NCBI GenBank assembly: GCA_032717465.1 | Contig: CM064683.1 | Coordinates: 41,164,561 to 41,228,560, forward strand | Direction: 5' to 3' | DNA length: 64,000 nt | Origin: Coenobita brevimanus | Lineage: Eukaryota > Arthropoda > Malacostraca > Decapoda > Coenobitidae | Part shown: positions 47,575-58,713 of the stretch, piece by piece | Layout of the letters: the number at the start of each line of letters is the position of its first letter | How positions within the stretch are numbered: position 1 is the first letter of the stretch | The notes under the pieces: generated by a model | The model's database searches: none | The model's input: only the letters and a program-made list of their open reading frames with translations | Told to the model about the DNA's origin: nothing | Position numbers and translations under genes: made by a program

Positions 47575-47700
47575 CCCATGATGATGATGATGATGATTAC
47601 TGTTTTAATGTAATTTATTATTATTATTATTAGTAGTAGTAGTAGTAGTAGTAACAGCAGTAGCAGTAGTAGTGTTAGTAGTAATACTCGTAGTAGTACT
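47575..47700. repeat. GAT, ATT and AGT microsatellites
   Basis: Short GAT run, ATT run, then AGT/AGC units in succession. Confidence 0.9.
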
Positions 47701-47933
47701 GTCGATCTTTGATATATTTCTACAATGCCATTAGTCTCGTCCACTTATTCCACAGGTTCATCCACATATCCCATTACTATTGCCTCCACATAGCCTGGCT
47801 CCACACTAATTGCTCCACTCTCCTCCTCAGGTATGTGCTGAAGATGCTGTACTCCTGATATTCCCTCAGACGGTAAGATGGCGGCACTTCTTGTAAATTA
47901 TTTCTTGTGGATTTGCAGGAATGAAATTACCTT

Positions 47934-48180
47934 GATATATTTTGGTCGTGTGGAGAGAATGGAGATGAGAGACTGACTAGGAGAGTGTATGAGTGAGGTG
48001 GAAGGGGAGTGAGAAAGTGGGAGACCGAGGATGAGATGAGGGATGGGGATGGAGATGGATATGAATGAGGATGGTGTGAGTTGGAGGAAGGACAGTCTGC
48101 TGGCGGTGGATAGGATGACATGAAGTGGATTTGTTAGCAGCCACCGTCGCCGGGGTGAAGGTATGTGGTTGTAGATAGAT
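47934..48180 (+). mobile_element. RTE-C LINE 3' fragment
   Basis: Broken reading of YFGRVERM, SEVEGE, SGRPRMR, EDGVSWRK and GFVSSH, ending in a GATA tail. It matches the fragments at 57938-58166 (plus) and 61500-62045 (minus). This is the C-terminal end of an RTE-type RT plus tail. Confidence 0.72.
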
Positions 48181-48270
48181 ATATGGATTTATAGGTATAT
48201 AGATTAACACACTCATCACCAGAACAATTCTGTTTTCGTTTTTTCAGCTGAGATAGTTATAAGCATCTAA

Positions 48271-48573
48271 GATCCGTGTTCTCAACGAGTAAAGAAACAC
48301 CCTGACATCTCTTCCTTACCGATTTTGGAAGGGCAGGCTAGTATCGTTTTGTACATTATTTTTATTCACGACTGGTAAAGAAGCTCCCTAGCACCTCTTC
48401 CTTACCGATTTAGTTTTGGATAGGGCAAGCTTATATCGTTTTGTGCATTATTTTCACCGAATGTGGTGATATCAGAATGATTTAAGTAACACAGAAGAGG
48501 ATGGTAAGGTGTAAAAAAAAAAAATCGCTTAGGAAAAGGTGTTAAGGAGCTTTCACCGGTGAGAATACGAACC
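48271..48573. mobile_element. MITE-A with a duplicated left arm
   Basis: First left arm about 48271-48362 (GATCCGTGTTCTCAACGAG, CTTCCTTACCGATTTTGG). A second left arm from 48363 reads ATTCACGACTGGTAAAGAAG and CACCTCTTCCTTACCGATTT. The right arm 48521-48573 contains AAATCGCTTAGGAAAAGGTG and ends at GGTGAGAATACGAACC. Both left arms continue with a GGGCA-GCT-ATATCG(T)TTTTG-like piece, so the arm plus adjoining centre was tandemly duplicated. Confidence 0.7.
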
Positions 48574-48609
48574 CGAGAGTGTTAATTCCGTCACTGTTGG
48601 CGTGGATAT

Positions 48610-49190
48610 CTGTCTGTCGATTATTCCTGTTAATCTGTCATTATGTCGACCTGTCTTAATATCTCCCTGTTGACTTGTCTGTCAGTTTATCTATCTCTAT
48701 CTGTCTATCATGTCTCTCTATCTATCAATCTATTTATCTGTCAGTGTCCATCTGTCTATCTGTCAGTGTCTATATATCAGTATCTGCCAGTGTCTGTCCA
48801 TCTCAGTATATCTGTATATATCTCACTATCAGTCTGTCTGAATATCTCCCAGTCCGTCAGTCTGCCGATCTGTTTATCTGTCTATCAGTCTGTGTATCAT
48901 TATGTCTGTCTGTTTCTCTGAATATCTCCCTGTCTGTTAGTCTGTTTTATATGTGTATCCAGCTGTTTACCAGTTTGTCTGTGAATCTGTCTGTGTATCT
49001 GTCTGTCTATCTATCTATCCATCTGTCTATCTGTCTGAATATCTTCCTGTCTGTCAGTCTACTATGTTTCTCTGTCTGTCCATCTGTCTGTCTACCTGTC
49101 GATCAGTATCTGTCTGTGTGAATATCCATCCATCCATCCACCTATCCATCCATCCGTCTATCTGTCTGTATCTATCTCTCTATCAATCTG
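48610..49190. repeat. Imperfect TCTG/TCTA tetranucleotide tract
   Basis: About 580 bp of degenerate TCTG, TCTA and CATC units. The Ser/Val/Cys/Leu open frames on the plus strand are artefacts. Confidence 0.88.
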
Positions 49191-49364
49191 TCATTCCCAG
49201 TTCTTTATTCTGTAATTCACTTGACATATTCCCTAACTGCTCGCCTGCAAAGTTTATAACCCTTTCTCCTGTCAGGCATATATCGTTCCTGTTTTTTCCT
49301 TAATATTTTTATTTTATTTTTCCAACTTCCTCTTTCGTTTTCTTCCGAATAAATGTGTGTGTGT

Positions 49365-49452
49365 GGGGGGGTAAATTGGGAGTGTGTCGTCCTGTCTCGT
49401 CTACCTCCCTTTCTTTGGGGGAAGCAGCCTAGGTATACAGATAGATAGATTT
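49365..49452 (+). mobile_element. RTE-B 3' tail fragment
   Basis: Only the last about 80 bp of the RTE-B 3' UTR: GGGAGTGTGTCGTCCTGTCT, CTACCTCCCTTTCTTTGGGG, CAGCCTAGGTAT and a GATA tail. It follows a GTGT-rich stretch. Confidence 0.85.
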
Positions 49453-49582
49453 ATCGGTCTGGCTTGCTGTCTACGTACCTATCTATCTGTGTGCTTTTTA
49501 TCTGTTACCTCTCTATATCTATTTGTCTGTCTGTTCGTGTCTCTATCTATGTGTTTGTCTGACGGTCTGTCTGTTTACCCCT

Positions 49583-49585
<3 letters not shown>

Positions 49586-49652
<67 letters not shown>
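49586..49652. repeat. (CT)n microsatellite
   Basis: About 66 bp of CT. Confidence 0.97.
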
Positions 49653-49659
<7 letters not shown>

Positions 49660-49796
49660 TCTATCCTTGTCTTTAGCTGAGAGAATAGTTTTGTTAGTTA
49701 TAGCCTTCCTTTTACCAAACACTCGCGAAAGGACCAACAGGTCTGCTGCTGTTTGCTTTCCTTTGTACGTCTTTGTTCTCTCTTTCTCCCGCTTTT

Positions 49797-49828
49797 CGTA
49801 CATACATACATACATACATACATACATG
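49797..49828. repeat. (CATA)n microsatellite
   Basis: Seven CATA units. Confidence 0.95.
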
Positions 49829-50478
49829 TGTGCGTGTGTTTATGTACAATATAAACATACTGTATTTTATTCTCTTAGTATAAATATTTACACATTCATT
49901 CCACTAAATTCATTCTTTTTTCATCCCATTTGTTTTCCTTTATTTTCCTTTTCATTGTCATATCATTCAGTAAATCATCTCTCATCTTCCTGTACTACAT
50001 CCTTCCCTCTTCCTCTCATGTGTTTGTCTTTGTTTAGTTCATCTTCATGTCATTATCTCCATTTTTTTTCTCATCTTTTCCTCCCACAGCGTGACATTAT
50101 CGCCTTTTATCACTCATTGTTCTCCACTTTCCTCTTTTATCATTCTTTCCTTGTGTCTCCCCTGTAAGTCTTTCTGTGTCATGGGTATTAATGCGTGTTA
50201 TTCCTTTGTCTTTCATTATTATTTTGGATGGTTGGTGGTCCAGTGGGTTGCGGCGCTCCAGCCCGATGTGGCTTATGTGAGATTAGATTCGAGGGATGAT
50301 TAGTGTGTACTGTTTACATAATATCAGTCTTGGGAGGGCGACCGGTCACTCGTATTTAATAACTGGAGTGAGAGTCGTGTCGTCTGGCCTCGACGTTGCT
50401 AATGGACAATACAGGATTGGACAGTGCTGAGGACGATGATGGTGATGCTGGTATTGTTTTGTTTTAAAGGTTTTTGTT

Positions 50479-50479
<1 letters not shown>
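49829..50479. other. T/C-rich spacer
   Basis: No coding motif. A weakly tRNA-like GGTGGTCCAGTGGGTTGCGG lies near 50232 without a convincing B box. Confidence 0.5.

Positions 50480-50574
<95 letters not shown>
50480..50574. repeat. (CT)n microsatellite
   Basis: About 94 bp of CT. Confidence 0.97.
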
Positions 50575-50577
<3 letters not shown>

Positions 50578-50639
50578 CCAGCTTATATCATGCAGCGCAG
50601 TGATAAAAAAAAAAGACAGACACGCCTCTACGTCCTTTC

Positions 50640-50750
50640 CGTAACACCTCTTCGTGACTAGCACCATATTCTAGTGTAAATCCATTGCTGTTGCTACACC
50701 TTGGTATTGTAAATGGACAGATGGCAATTTTAGACCAAGTTTGAGTAAAA
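50640..50750 (+). repeat. Interspersed repeat R-A
   Basis: TCTTCGTGACTAGCACCATA, TTCTAGTGTAAATCCATTG and ATGGACAGATGGCAATTTTA follow the order of the other copies. Confidence 0.6.
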
Positions 50751-50794
50751 TGAATATGGTTTTAATTAAATTGCTACTTTCAGACTTCTTTTTT

Positions 50795-51085
50795 CACTTT
50801 ACGACAGATATTTATTATATATTTTTTTCTACCTTACGACAAACATCTAATATTTATTTTTACGACAAACATTTATTTGATTTTTTTTTTTACGAGAAAC
50901 GTCTGTTACTGATTTATTTCCCTTACGACAAATCGATTATTGATTTTTTTTTTAATGATATACGTCTATTGTTGAATTTTTTACGACAAACGTATATGAC
51001 TGATTTTTTCCTTATGACAGATCTAATATTGATTTTTTTTACGACAAACGTCTAGTATTGATTTTTTAAAATGACAAACTCTATT
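50795..51085. repeat. AT-rich minisatellite with TTTACGACAAACGTCTA core
   Basis: About eight imperfect units of 30-40 bp, each with TTACGACAAACGTCTA or a variant followed by TATTGATTTTTTT. Homopolymer T length varies between units. Confidence 0.85.
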
Positions 51086-51221
51086 AGTGAAGATGATAAT
51101 GAAGGCTCTGTCTAGCACCTCCTGCTCGAAAGGCCTGTCCTGAGCAGAATAAAATCTCCTTTAGTTAGCAAGATTGAAATAAAAAGTACGTCTTGGGACT
51201 GAAGGGGTAGATGGAGATTGT

Positions 51222-51310
51222 AAATAGGTTGGAGCGCCCATCATCTACTCACTGCATGTAGTGCTGCCTTTTGGTGACTAATAGTGGCTACAGAGTGACG
51301 AGGGAAATAG
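51222..51310 (+). repeat. R-B repeat, fragment
   Basis: GCCCATCATCTACTCACTGC, ATGTAGTGCTGCC and GTGACGAGGGAAATAG correspond to the head and then a later block of R-B, with the middle deleted. Confidence 0.5.
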
Positions 51311-51443
51311 TTGTTTGTTATATGAAAACAATAGAAAAGAAAATAAAGCAAAGCCTGGAAACTTAAAAAAACAAAAAAAATTGCTTTCGTGGGAAGACTG
51401 AACGACACTGTAAAAGTCAAGTTCTGTTTATTTCTTTTTATAA

Positions 51444-51535
51444 ATGCCTGGACATGTTGCGTTAAAAAGAATGGAAATCATAGGCAGAGGGAAAATCCGA
51501 CAAAGGAAGACGGCCATAGAGTGAACCTTTTGCTT
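51444..51535 (-). mobile_element. LINE-A 3' coding fragment, minus strand
   Basis: AAATGCCTGGACATGTTGCG and GAAATCATAGGCAGAGGGAA are the inverse of the LINE-A ORF end around 2920-2990. Decayed, about 90 bp. Confidence 0.6.
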
Positions 51536-52444
51536 ACGTGAAGGACTAAGAGAACTGATTATGAGAGTACTTGTTTTAATCAGGTATTGATCAAGGTATG
51601 CAGTTTAGATGGGCAGTGATTATTGAGATAGCAGAAAATGGCGGAGAGAGAGAGAGAGAGAGAGAGAATGTAAATCCTTAGCTTTCACCCTGCTGAGAAG
51701 AGCTGCATGTTGGTGTATCTCCTCCACATGGAAGAGCAGTATCCCTTACGAGGGTGAATTAATTCCACTGCACAAAGTCAGCAGGTGCGCAGGGATGAAG
51801 AAATTACTGAATCGGTTTAGCACACCTAGTTTCCGGGAAGTCTATTTTACAAAGGAAGTTAACGAGAAAGTTATCCCCGTGATATTTAGGGAAGGTGAAG
51901 GTGTGTGTTGTGAACTGGATGTTATTGTGAAAGGTTTTGGTTGGTTGAATGAGGTAGGAATTGGGTTTGAAACACTGAAAGGAATTATGAAGGTTACAGC
52001 ATTTGTCATGACGTTGAGTACTAGTAGGCCCTCGTAAACTGAACAAGACTGTCATGTGGTTGAATATTATTATTATTATTATTATTATTTATTATTATTA
52101 TTATTATTTGTTAAAATTGTAAGTAGTGGTAGTGGTAGTAGTAGTAGTCGTAATAGTAGTACAGTAGGTTTCCCTGAGATGAGTAAAATCGGATAACGTT
52201 GTCCTCTACTAAGCAGAATTCGTCTATCGCCTCCGGTGAGTTATTCCTTCAGCTGTGAAGTGTGATAAGAACATTTTATTCCGGCTACTGTAATTTATTT
52301 TATTTATTAGTTTGCTCATGTACCCACTACTGCTAAAAAAAGTAAAGATTTATTAAACATCAACATTTTTGTAAGACTGAAGAACTGTATATTTGTTCCA
52401 TTTAACGCCGGTCGATTTATTTCGAACTAAGAAATCTTGGCCGT
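51536..52444. other. Spacer with small microsatellites
   Basis: GA run 51642-51668, ATT runs 52065-52110 and AGT runs 52126-52165. The 80-codon frame at 51795-52037 (plus) has no familiar motif and was not called. Confidence 0.5.
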
Positions 52445-52693
52445 GTGTACCCAGGCAGAGGAGAATCTATTAATGCCAGTCACAGATGGTTGGCTGAGTC
52501 ACTTGTGCTATCACTTAACTCAGACGCCAAGTTTAACCAAGTTGCAGGAACATCTGGACGCAGCGTCAGTCAGAGCGTGACGGCTATTGCTTTTAAAACG
52601 AAGAGCAGCAGGAATGAAAGTTGCCACCAGCCTTCCTCCTCCTGCTCCTGCTTCCCCTTACTGGTCCTCTGCTCCAAGCGAGAGCAAGGATCT

Positions 52694-52745
52694 GCATCAT
52701 CATCATTATCATTATCATCATCGTCGTCGTCGTCGTCGTCGTCGG
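52694..52745. repeat. CAT/CGT trinucleotide tract
   Basis: CATCATCATTATCATT followed by seven CGT units. A 210-codon plus-strand frame (52445-53077) spans it with a Ser run; its composition suggests no gene. Confidence 0.85.
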
Positions 52746-53134
52746 CACACAGAAAAATGATTTTGCAAAGTGTATGCTATAACTTTGGGGATCATGAGGA
52801 AATATCTGCAACACTACATATCATCATCATCATCTTTATGATCCGCAGCACGAGCAGCATCCTAAGGCTTTTTTCTGCCACCACCACCACACCATCATTT
52901 TCCACGAATACACGGAGTAGGAGGGATCCAGAGGCAGGAACCTGGTTGTCCAAAAGTATGAGAACTACCAGCATGGCGAGGAAGCATGCCTTTACTACGG
53001 ATGGATGCGCCGACATGTCCCCAAACGAGTCCAAACTCAGCTTCATCTTTTCCGAAAGCGATAGCCAAAGGGAGTAGTTTCCTTCGCTGGCGAGACTGAA
53101 GTTGCTGCCTGCCCGACCCCTTCAGATTATCGCC

Positions 53135-53289
53135 GTATTCTTAAACTTTCTTGAGCCTAGGGACTGTATTGATAAACTTTCTTGAGCCTAGGAACCGTAT
53201 TCATAAACTTTCTTGAGTCTAGAGAGTGTATTCATAAAAAATCTTGAGTCTAGGGACAGTATTAATAAACCTTCTTGAACTTAGAGATA
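53135..53289. repeat. 31-bp tandem repeat, five units
   Basis: Unit GTATTCATAAACTTTCTTGA plus GTCTAGGGACT, repeated five times with a few substitutions each. Related single motifs (GTATTTATAAAGGATC) lie near 53905 and, inverted (TTTATAAATAC), near 54450-54560. Confidence 0.9.
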
Positions 53290-54439
53290 ATAGCTTCCTC
53301 TTTGTTGTTTTTATCATTATTATTGACATAGTTTGCCTTAATAATATGTAAGAGGATATTGAGGAGCCAGCAAACAGGAGAGTGTTGATACGCCCCACCT
53401 ATTCTGATGTTGCGTAACCTCTTCCTCCAACTTTCCGTCTCGTTGCTCGCAAATTGAACCGCCCCACTCGTCCCCTCCCACCTTGACGCCTTCCTCATTG
53501 TATTCCTTTGCTGAGCTTTTGGGAGGCCTTTCGTCGTGAAGGTGCTAATGAAGGCTGTCTTGAACCCCCCTTCCAAGAAAATCTTCTCATCTAAAAAAAA
53601 ATAATAATGGTGACGAGTATAGGAAAATGACACGTGATCATACACGGGAGATAGTATATATATTTTTTGTAATATTTTAATATTTTCTTCTGTAAAAAAA
53701 GACTAGATGAAAGCGTGTTATAGAAAGGGTTTAATAGGTAGCAATATAGGCTAATCATAGTGCAGACCTGATGTGTAAAAAGTTTGTCAGAAATCTTGCA
53801 ACAACTCCTCTCCCTTTGCAACTTTGCCTCTCGTTGCCTTGAGATTGCACGACCTGACTCATTCCCTGGCCGACTCCCCTGATGTCCCAACTCTCCTGGC
53901 GTTGTATTTATAAAGGATCATAATGCCTTTGATGGCCAGACTCTCATGGAACCATATTTATTGAGGATCCTAAGCAGTTTATATGGTGAAGCCTGCATAG
54001 TAATGAAGTGTTAAAGAAGAAATCCCTGTAACTGGTCACATTTTTTCACTTTTATTCATTCTAGTTGTGAACTGCTGAGTAACCGTGTGCGTGAACATTA
54101 AATTACCAACAGGTAATGTGCTGCGTACCTGTTGAACTGTTTATTGTAAGAGTTTTAACTAGTTTACAGGATAAACAAATTTCCATAACAGTTAACTTTT
54201 ATCACAGGCTGTTTTGGCTTCTGTACTTGATTGAGACTTGTTTGGTAACTATGAGTGAAGACAAACATGGCCTGTATACAAGGTGTCTTACATACCTTTT
54301 AATGCATGGTTATGTACTCATTTATGTAATATACATATTGCATGTAAAATGTATTATTTATAATGTATATGTATTACGCAATACTTACTGTAATATAATG
54401 TATGTAAATATAGTAATGTATAGAAAATAGTTAGGCTCG
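53290..54439. other. Spacer without recognisable genes
   Basis: AT-rich. Frames of about 100-127 codons on both strands have no familiar motif. Confidence 0.55.
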
Positions 54440-54570
54440 AAAAGCTGTATAAATACGGCCCCACTGACCCTCAACTTCATCTCGTCAGATTAATGCATAA
54501 CTTAACCTTAGGAGACTTTATAAATACAAACCTTTAAGCTCAGGACACTTTATAAATACAACCCTACTGA
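54440..54570 (-). repeat. Inverted relatives of the 31-bp repeat
   Basis: Three motifs of the type ACTTTATAAATACAA-CC, which is the reverse orientation of the GTATT(T/C)ATAAA core at 53135. Confidence 0.5.
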
Positions 54571-55404
<834 letters not shown>

Positions 55405-55494
55405 ATACCCCTAGCACCCATTTTCTCATTACATCCCTAACACCCATTTTCCTGTCGTCTCTTGATTCACACTTTCCATTCTGTTTTGTGGGTG

Positions 55495-55570
55495 GCGGTG
55501 GTGTGATAGGTAGCAAGCCCTTCTTGTAAGTGAGAGAATCTGGGTTCGATTCCCGGGCTAAACACGGACC
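55495..55570 (+). mobile_element. tRNA-like head, probable SINE remnant
   Basis: TGGCGGTGGTGTGATAGGTA with a partial A box, an anticodon-arm-like TTCTTGTAAGTGAGAGAA, and a perfect T arm CTGGGTTCGATTCCCGG. The anticodon would be TGT, but the D and acceptor stems do not form. A SINE head or tRNA pseudogene is more likely than a tRNA. Confidence 0.55.
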
Positions 55571-56039
55571 ATTGGGTAGAGTCTCCTTTACGCCAATGTG
55601 TTCGTACCTAGAACTGAAATAGGGACGTAGATGTAAATTTGACGGTTGTGTGTCGCTGTTTGGGGGAACGTTTGGGAGGTTGTCTTCGCAGTTACACCTT
55701 CATGATAAGTGTAACTGTTCCTTGCTCACAAAATGCTGCCGCGCTGTGTTGGGTTAAGTCTCGATACTTGTTCCTTCCACTGAAATTCCCTTCCTCACCA
55801 ACCAATTCTTCCCCCGCCGCCTTCCCTCCTTCCATTGTCCTGTGCCAGAAAAAGTACCACCAGCGTAAGTTAACACCCCTCACTTGTTTCCCCCACTGAA
55901 ATTCTCTTCCTCACCAGCTAATCTTCCCCTGTCCCCCCTACTTTCTGACACCTTCGGCTGTAGTGTTTGGTGGGTAGGGGTAGTCGTCCTGCCATACTAT
56001 CATCATTAAATCACTGAAGTAGGTATCATATATGTCCTC
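55571..56039. other. Spacer without recognisable genes
   Basis: Short frames on both strands, no familiar motif. A CACTGAAATTC-CTTCCTCACCA segment occurs twice (about 55778 and 55895). Confidence 0.5.
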
Positions 56040-56860
56040 TACTCTTCTTCAGCCTCCTCCCTACACTCCGCTTCTCCCTTTCTTCCTGATCTTTTCTCTC
56101 CTCCTCTGTTTCCCTTCCTTCTGCATTCCCTTTCTACCTACTTCCTTCCTAATTACCCCCCCCCCTCCCTTTTCATCATCCCTTCTGTCGATCTCTTCTC
56201 TCTTTTTGCCATCTTTCTCGCCCTCTCTCTTCTCACCCCATGCCCTTCTCGTCCCTCTCTCTCTCCCCTTCCCCCTATCCGTCTCTCCCCTCCCCCGTAT
56301 CATCTTTCTCTCCCCTTCCCCATATCCTCCTTTTCTCCCCTTCCCCTATCCTCATTTTCTCCCCTTCCCCCTGTCCTCCTTTTCTCCCCTTCCCCTATCC
56401 TCCTTTTCTCCCCTTCCCCCTATCCTCATTTTCTCCCCTTCCCCCTATCCTCCTTCTCTCCCCTTCCCCTATCCTCCTTCTCTCCCCTTCCCCCTATCCT
56501 CCTCCTCTCCCCTTCCCCTATCCTCCTTCTCTCCCCTTCCCCCTATCCTCCTTTTCTCCCCTTCCCCCTATCCTCTATCCTTCTTCTCTCCCCTTCCCCT
56601 ATCCTCCTTCTCTCCCCTTCCCCTTATCTTCCTCCTCCCCCTTCTCCCCCTTCCATCAGCTTCCTCTTTCGTCTTAGGTCTCTTCTTCATATCCCCTCTT
56701 CTCTCTTCCCTTTCTTCCTCACTTGCCAATTCCTTCCATTCCCTCCTATCTCACCCCATCCTTCCCTCTCCTTTCCTCTACTATATTCCCCCCTTTTCTC
56801 CTTCCTCTCTTCGCCCTCTCTTCCTCCCTCTTGTCTCCGCACGTGACCTCCAGACAGATC
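56040..56860. repeat. Pyrimidine-rich minisatellite
   Basis: About 0.8 kb nearly pure C/T. Between about 56270 and 56640 it is a tandem array of roughly 25-bp units (CCTTTTCTCCCCTTCCCC-TAT), about 14 copies. The Ser/Pro open frames are artefacts. Confidence 0.92.
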
Positions 56861-57008
56861 GAGGCGACGAGTGTTGGGAATACAGTCGAAAACAAGATTA
56901 GGATTCTGAGGCGTGAGGATTAAACTTTTACATCCCCTGGAACACTGTTAAGGAGGGAGTGTGACCGCTGGGGAGGCGAGAAGGTAAGAAGGGAGGACGT
57001 GGATGGAA

Positions 57009-57066
57009 CTGAGAGAGAGAGAGAGAGACAGAGAGAGAAAGTTAGAGACAGAGAGAGAGAGAGAGA
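57009..57066. repeat. (GA)n microsatellite
   Basis: Interrupted GA tract. Confidence 0.93.
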
Positions 57067-57120
57067 CTGGGAAGGTAAGGGCAAATGATAAACAAGTCAT
57101 TGGTCCATACTCAGCATGAT

Positions 57121-57165
57121 TTTGGAGGTTTCGTACCTTCTCTTCCTTATCGATTTATTTTGAAC
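57121..57165. repeat. MITE-A single arm
   Basis: TACCTTCTCTTCCTTATCGA and TTTATTTTGAACC match the inner part of a MITE-A left arm. Confidence 0.45.
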
Positions 57166-57368
57166 CTTAACACAGTAACTTTCGCTATATGTTATTTTTA
57201 TAGTTTTAATATCGACATAGTATATATCATAAGGATATTTTGAGTTGCAATATGCAGCATAAGTTGTTAAAGCATAGTTGTTATGAAATATCAAAAACCA
57301 CCCAGAAAGTGACGAATAATGAAGATGTACAGTCGATTTAATCCACTGCAACCAACATTGATCATTGA

Positions 57369-57572
57369 TTTTTTTTAACGCAAGGAAGAACGAACCAAAG
57401 GCCAGGGGTCTGCAAATTGCTCCCTCCAAGAAAAAAGCAAAAACAAGGTAACAGAGCCAAATCCAAGATCCATTGATTTCGAGATGACTGGACACACTGC
57501 TTTTGAAAGACTGGAAATCATAGGCAGTAGGAAAAACGGCAGAGGGAGACATTTCCAGAGCTGACCTGTCGC
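57369..57572 (-). mobile_element. LINE-A 3' fragment, minus strand
   Basis: On the minus strand it reads the LINE-A C-terminus (VFPTAYDFQSFKSSVSSHLE), then the stop and 3' UTR, ending in a short A-run (T-run at 57369-57376 on the plus strand). About 200 bp. Confidence 0.88.
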
Positions 57573-57771
57573 AGAGAGAGAGAGAGGTGTGGGGCAGGAT
57601 TGGGGAGACTCTCCTACTTATACAACAGGTAAGTGTTTAAATAACGAAGGAGGGGGAAGCAGTGGCGCAGAACACGAGTAGTCTCTTGTTGACGTGTGTG
57701 GCACCATAGGTCATATTGTAAATGACTGGAGCTCTTGTAACATAGCTTCCTTGGCAATTTATTCTACTCAG

Positions 57772-57936
57772 TACCCGTTAATATCCAGGTGTATTTCTGC
57801 TCAGTTCTTTTTAAAATCCCGTTGTATTTCTGCTCAGTGCCCGTTGATATCCTGTTGTATTCCTGCTCAGTACCTGTTAATATCTCTCTTTATTTCTGCT
57901 CAGTACCTGTTAATATCCCTTTGTATTTCTGCTCAG
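57772..57936. repeat. 33-bp tandem repeat, five units
   Basis: Unit TACCTGTTAATATCCCTTTG plus TATTTCTGCTCAG. An interrupted sixth unit (GACCTGTTAATACCCC) resumes at about 58165 after the RTE-C fragment. Confidence 0.9.
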
Positions 57937-57937
57937 T

Positions 57938-58166
57938 ACAGGGTGAAAGACTGACGAAGAGAGTGTATGTGAGTGAGGTGGAGGGGGAAAGAGGGAGGGG
58001 GAGGCCGAGGATGAGATGGAGAGATGGGGTGGAGAGGTATATGAGAGAGGGGGGCGTGAGTTGGGAGCAGGGGAGTGAAATGGCGGGGGACAGGGCGACT
58101 TGGAGGCGATTTGTTTGTGGCCACCCCAAACGGGATTGAGGCGTCTGGCAATAGATAGATAGACCT
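57938..58166 (+). mobile_element. RTE-C LINE 3' fragment inserted in the 33-bp repeat
   Basis: Open reading ERLTKRVYVSEVEGERGRGR, PRMRWRDGVERYM and VSWEQGSEMAGDRATWRRF, ending HPKRD at a TGA, then a GATA tail. This is the C-terminal end of an RTE-type protein; its frame is intact over this short piece. The 33-bp repeat continues on the far side. Confidence 0.8.
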
Positions 58167-58257
58167 GTTAATACCCCATTAGTTTTATATAGTTACAAAC
58201 TGCATCGATATTAAAACAATATAATTGTCAAACAAGAAAACATAAAAGGTCAGTATC

Positions 58258-58320
58258 CGAAGCAAATCGCTAAGTAACAGGATTTACGAAGCCTCCTGTT
58301 CAGTGAAGAAAATGACCATA
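58258..58320. repeat. MITE-A single arm
   Basis: GCAAATCGCTAAGTAACAGG and ACGAAGCCTCCTGTTCAGTG resemble a MITE-A right arm. Confidence 0.45.
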
Positions 58321-58526
58321 TTCCTTAGGTGTTATATTTTCCATATTACATTCTGGTATTCTTCTGTTGGCCTTCCGTATCCATAATATAGAGGTAGTTT
58401 GCAGCAGTAACAAACAAAAACACACTGGGAGTGTAACAGGCACGATAAATAGTAAATGCAGCGGTGTTACGAAGGCGCCAAATACGGTTTAGGAACCCAC
58501 ATTGCCCAGAGCCGCATTGCAGGTGT

Positions 58527-58713
58527 CCTGGAGGCTTCGTAGCACCGCTTCTTTCACGATTTGTTTTTGCGTAGTACATTTTATCATAATTTACCGACTG
58601 ACATGGTTCACATCAGTAGCACACGAGGATATTGAAGCGAAGGCTAAATGTTGAAAATAAATCGCTAGGACAGAGGTGTTGCGAGATCTCCAGAGCCACG
58701 AAAAATACGATCC
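58527..58713. mobile_element. MITE-A, copy with both arms
   Basis: The left arm (GGAGGCTTCGTAGCACCGCT, TCTTTCACGATTTGTTTT) lacks its outermost bases. The right arm (AAATAAATCGCTAGGACAGA, GGTGTTGCGAGATCTCCAGA) ends at AATACGATCC, where the next minisatellite starts. Confidence 0.65.

Noticed and set aside
49543..49827. Arg-Glu repeat frame; the same kind at 50464 and 55212
   Set aside because: Translation of GA/CT microsatellites.
50225..50310. tRNA-like head near GGTCCAGTGGGTTGCGG
   Set aside because: No B box matching GGTTCGANNCC at the right distance.
52445..53077. 210-codon Ser-rich plus-strand frame
   Set aside because: Spans a trinucleotide tract; non-repeat parts carry no motif and the codon use is not gene-like.
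55495..55570. Functional tRNA-Thr
   Set aside because: Only the T arm is well formed; D and acceptor stems do not close, so a SINE head or pseudogene is more likely.
56032..56901. 289-codon Pro/Ser-rich frame
   Set aside because: Pyrimidine minisatellite artefact.
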